DNA from: an uncultured Bacteroidales bacterium
GTDB lineage: Bacteria; Bacteroidota; Bacteroidia; Bacteroidales; UBA932
Direction of reading: 5' to 3'
NCBI GenBank assembly: GCA_937900465.1
Contig: CALCEJ010000138.1
Coordinates: 1 to 13,700, forward strand
DNA length: 13,700 nt
This document shows, piece by piece, positions 13,233 through 13,700 of this stretch. The position numbers were made by a program, and so were the translations under genes. Position 1 is the first letter of the stretch, and each line of letters begins with the position of its first letter. The notes under the pieces are model-generated. The model made no database searches. It was not told the origin of the DNA and worked only from the letters and a program-made list of their open reading frames with translations.

Positions 13233-13700
13233 TATGCCTCCTCTGCGGGAGCCTCTGCCTCTGCTGCAGGTGCCTGCTCGGCGGCAGCCTCGGCCTCTGC
13301 TTCAGCGGCCTTCTCGGCGGCCTCAGCTTCTGCCTCTGCTTCAGCTGCCTTCTCGGCGGCCTCAGCCTCTGCCTTCTTAGCTGCGATTGCAGCAGCGCGG
13401 GCTTCGTTAACCTTTGTCTCTGCGGCCTTTGCAGCCTTTGCGGCAGCGATGGCGTCATTACGGAGACCTGTCTTCTTCGAAGCGATCTTCTCGTCCTGCT
13501 GGGCCTTCCAGGATGCGAACTTTGCGTCTGCATCGGCCTGAGTGAGGGCGCCCTTTGCTACACCTTCCTGGAGGTGCTTGCGGAGGAGAACTCCCTCATA
13601 GGAGAGGATACGGCGGGCGGTAAGAGTAGGCTGGGCACCCTTCTGGAGCCATGCGAGGGCACTCTCGTGGTCGAGAATGATAGTAGCAGGGTTGGTGTTA
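13232..13700 (-). CDS. rpsP: 30S ribosomal protein S16 (5' end outside window) with Ala/Glu-rich tail
   Basis: S16 binds the 16S rRNA body early in 30S assembly. The window holds 155 C-terminal codons, beginning NTNPATIILDHESALAWLQK and continuing with GAQPTLTARRILSYEGVLLR, the conserved end of S16. The first ~40 residues lie beyond 13700. After KHLQEGVAKGALTQADADAK the protein continues about 100 residues beyond the E. coli S16 length. This tail ends in a low-complexity run of AEAEA, AAEKA and PAEEA units. Such tails are characteristic of Bacteroidetes S16. The coding DNA of the tail contains a 39-base tandem duplication. rimM follows with a TAATG overlap. Confidence 0.95.
   Translation of the reverse strand, partial: NTNPATIILDHESALAWLQKGAQPTLTARRILSYEGVLLRKHLQEGVAKGALTQADADAKFASWKAQQDEKIASKKTGLRNDAIAAAKAAKAAETKVNEARAAAIAAKKAEAEAAEKAAEAEAEAEAAEKAAEAEAEAAAEQAPAAEAEAPAEEA
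13293..13366 (-). repeat. 39-nt tandem duplication in the rpsP tail
   Basis: A 35-base block at 13293-13327 recurs at 13332-13366 with one mismatch (G at 13307 against T at 13346), a period of 39 bases or 13 codons. It encodes the repeated AEAAEKAAEAEAE pattern. Nucleotide identity this high between copies, beyond what the protein repeat requires, points to recent duplication or slippage rather than only convergent amino-acid composition. Confidence 0.75.

Noticed and set aside
13255..13380. Possible CRISPR-like or minisatellite array at the 3' end
   Set aside because: The repeats are tandem without spacers, keep the rpsP reading frame and encode the known low-complexity S16 tail.
12952..13541. 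Alanine/serine- and proline/arginine-rich open frames near the window end
   Set aside because: They are alternate-frame readings of rimM and the repetitive rpsP tail.

Overview
This window joins two unrelated kinds of DNA. Bases 1 to about 1385 are very AT-rich (roughly a quarter G+C by eye). On the minus strand they carry the C-terminal part of a eukaryotic MCM3 replicative helicase subunit, and on the plus strand the start of an unidentified lysine/asparagine-rich protein. From about 1386 to 13700 the DNA is GC-rich, compact and clearly bacterial. Gene content and order point to Bacteroidales: an ATP synthase operon, a DUF4271-hemD-rnpA-yidD cluster, a DPE2-like amylomaltase with CBM20 domains, a glycine-lipid (glsA/glsB-type) acyltransferase pair, and S16 with a long Ala/Glu tail. 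The two parts meet inside atpB, which has lost its 5' end. The break makes one artificial open frame (1112-2134) whose first ~92 codons are AT-rich and eukaryote-like and whose remainder is AtpB. The simplest reading is an assembly chimera between a gut-type protist or anaerobic fungus and a co-occurring Bacteroidales bacterium. A real insertion cannot be excluded from sequence alone.

Layout. 1-165: AT-rich flank 3' of MCM3. 166-984 (-): MCM3 C-terminal region. 1112-~1385 (+): unknown N-terminal fragment. ~1388-6013 (+): F1Fo ATP synthase genes atpB(partial)-atpE-atpF-atpH-atpA-atpG, tightly packed; atpD and atpC are not present. 5995-10872 (-): six close-packed genes transcribed malQ, SUI1/YciH factor, DUF4271, hemD, rnpA, yidD, ending convergently with a 19-nt overlap with atpG. 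10873-10957: short AT-rich divergent promoter region. 10958-12753 (+): O- and N-acyltransferase pair for glycine lipids. 12750-13700 (-): rpsP (5' end outside the window) and rimM, whose stop codon shares a CTAG with the stop of the acyltransferase operon.

How the genes fit together. The ATP synthase genes build the membrane rotor and stator (a, c10-15, b) and part of the F1 head (alpha, gamma, delta); c-subunit residues predict proton rather than sodium coupling. The minus-strand cluster mixes glycan metabolism (4-alpha-glucanotransferase), tetrapyrrole synthesis (HemD), tRNA 5' processing (RnpA), membrane-protein insertion (YidD) and an eIF1-like translation factor. The glsA/glsB-type pair would make the acylated glycine lipids typical of Bacteroidetes. 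rpsP-rimM couples a 30S protein to its assembly factor. Gene ends are extremely economical: TAATG overlaps occur at hemD/rnpA, glsA/glsB and rpsP/rimM, and both convergent junctions overlap, leaving no room for conventional intergenic terminators. I found no previously undescribed defence or mobile system; the most unusual features are the cross-domain junction, the odd MCM3 fragment, and small in-frame inserts or repeats in atpG, rnpA and rpsP.
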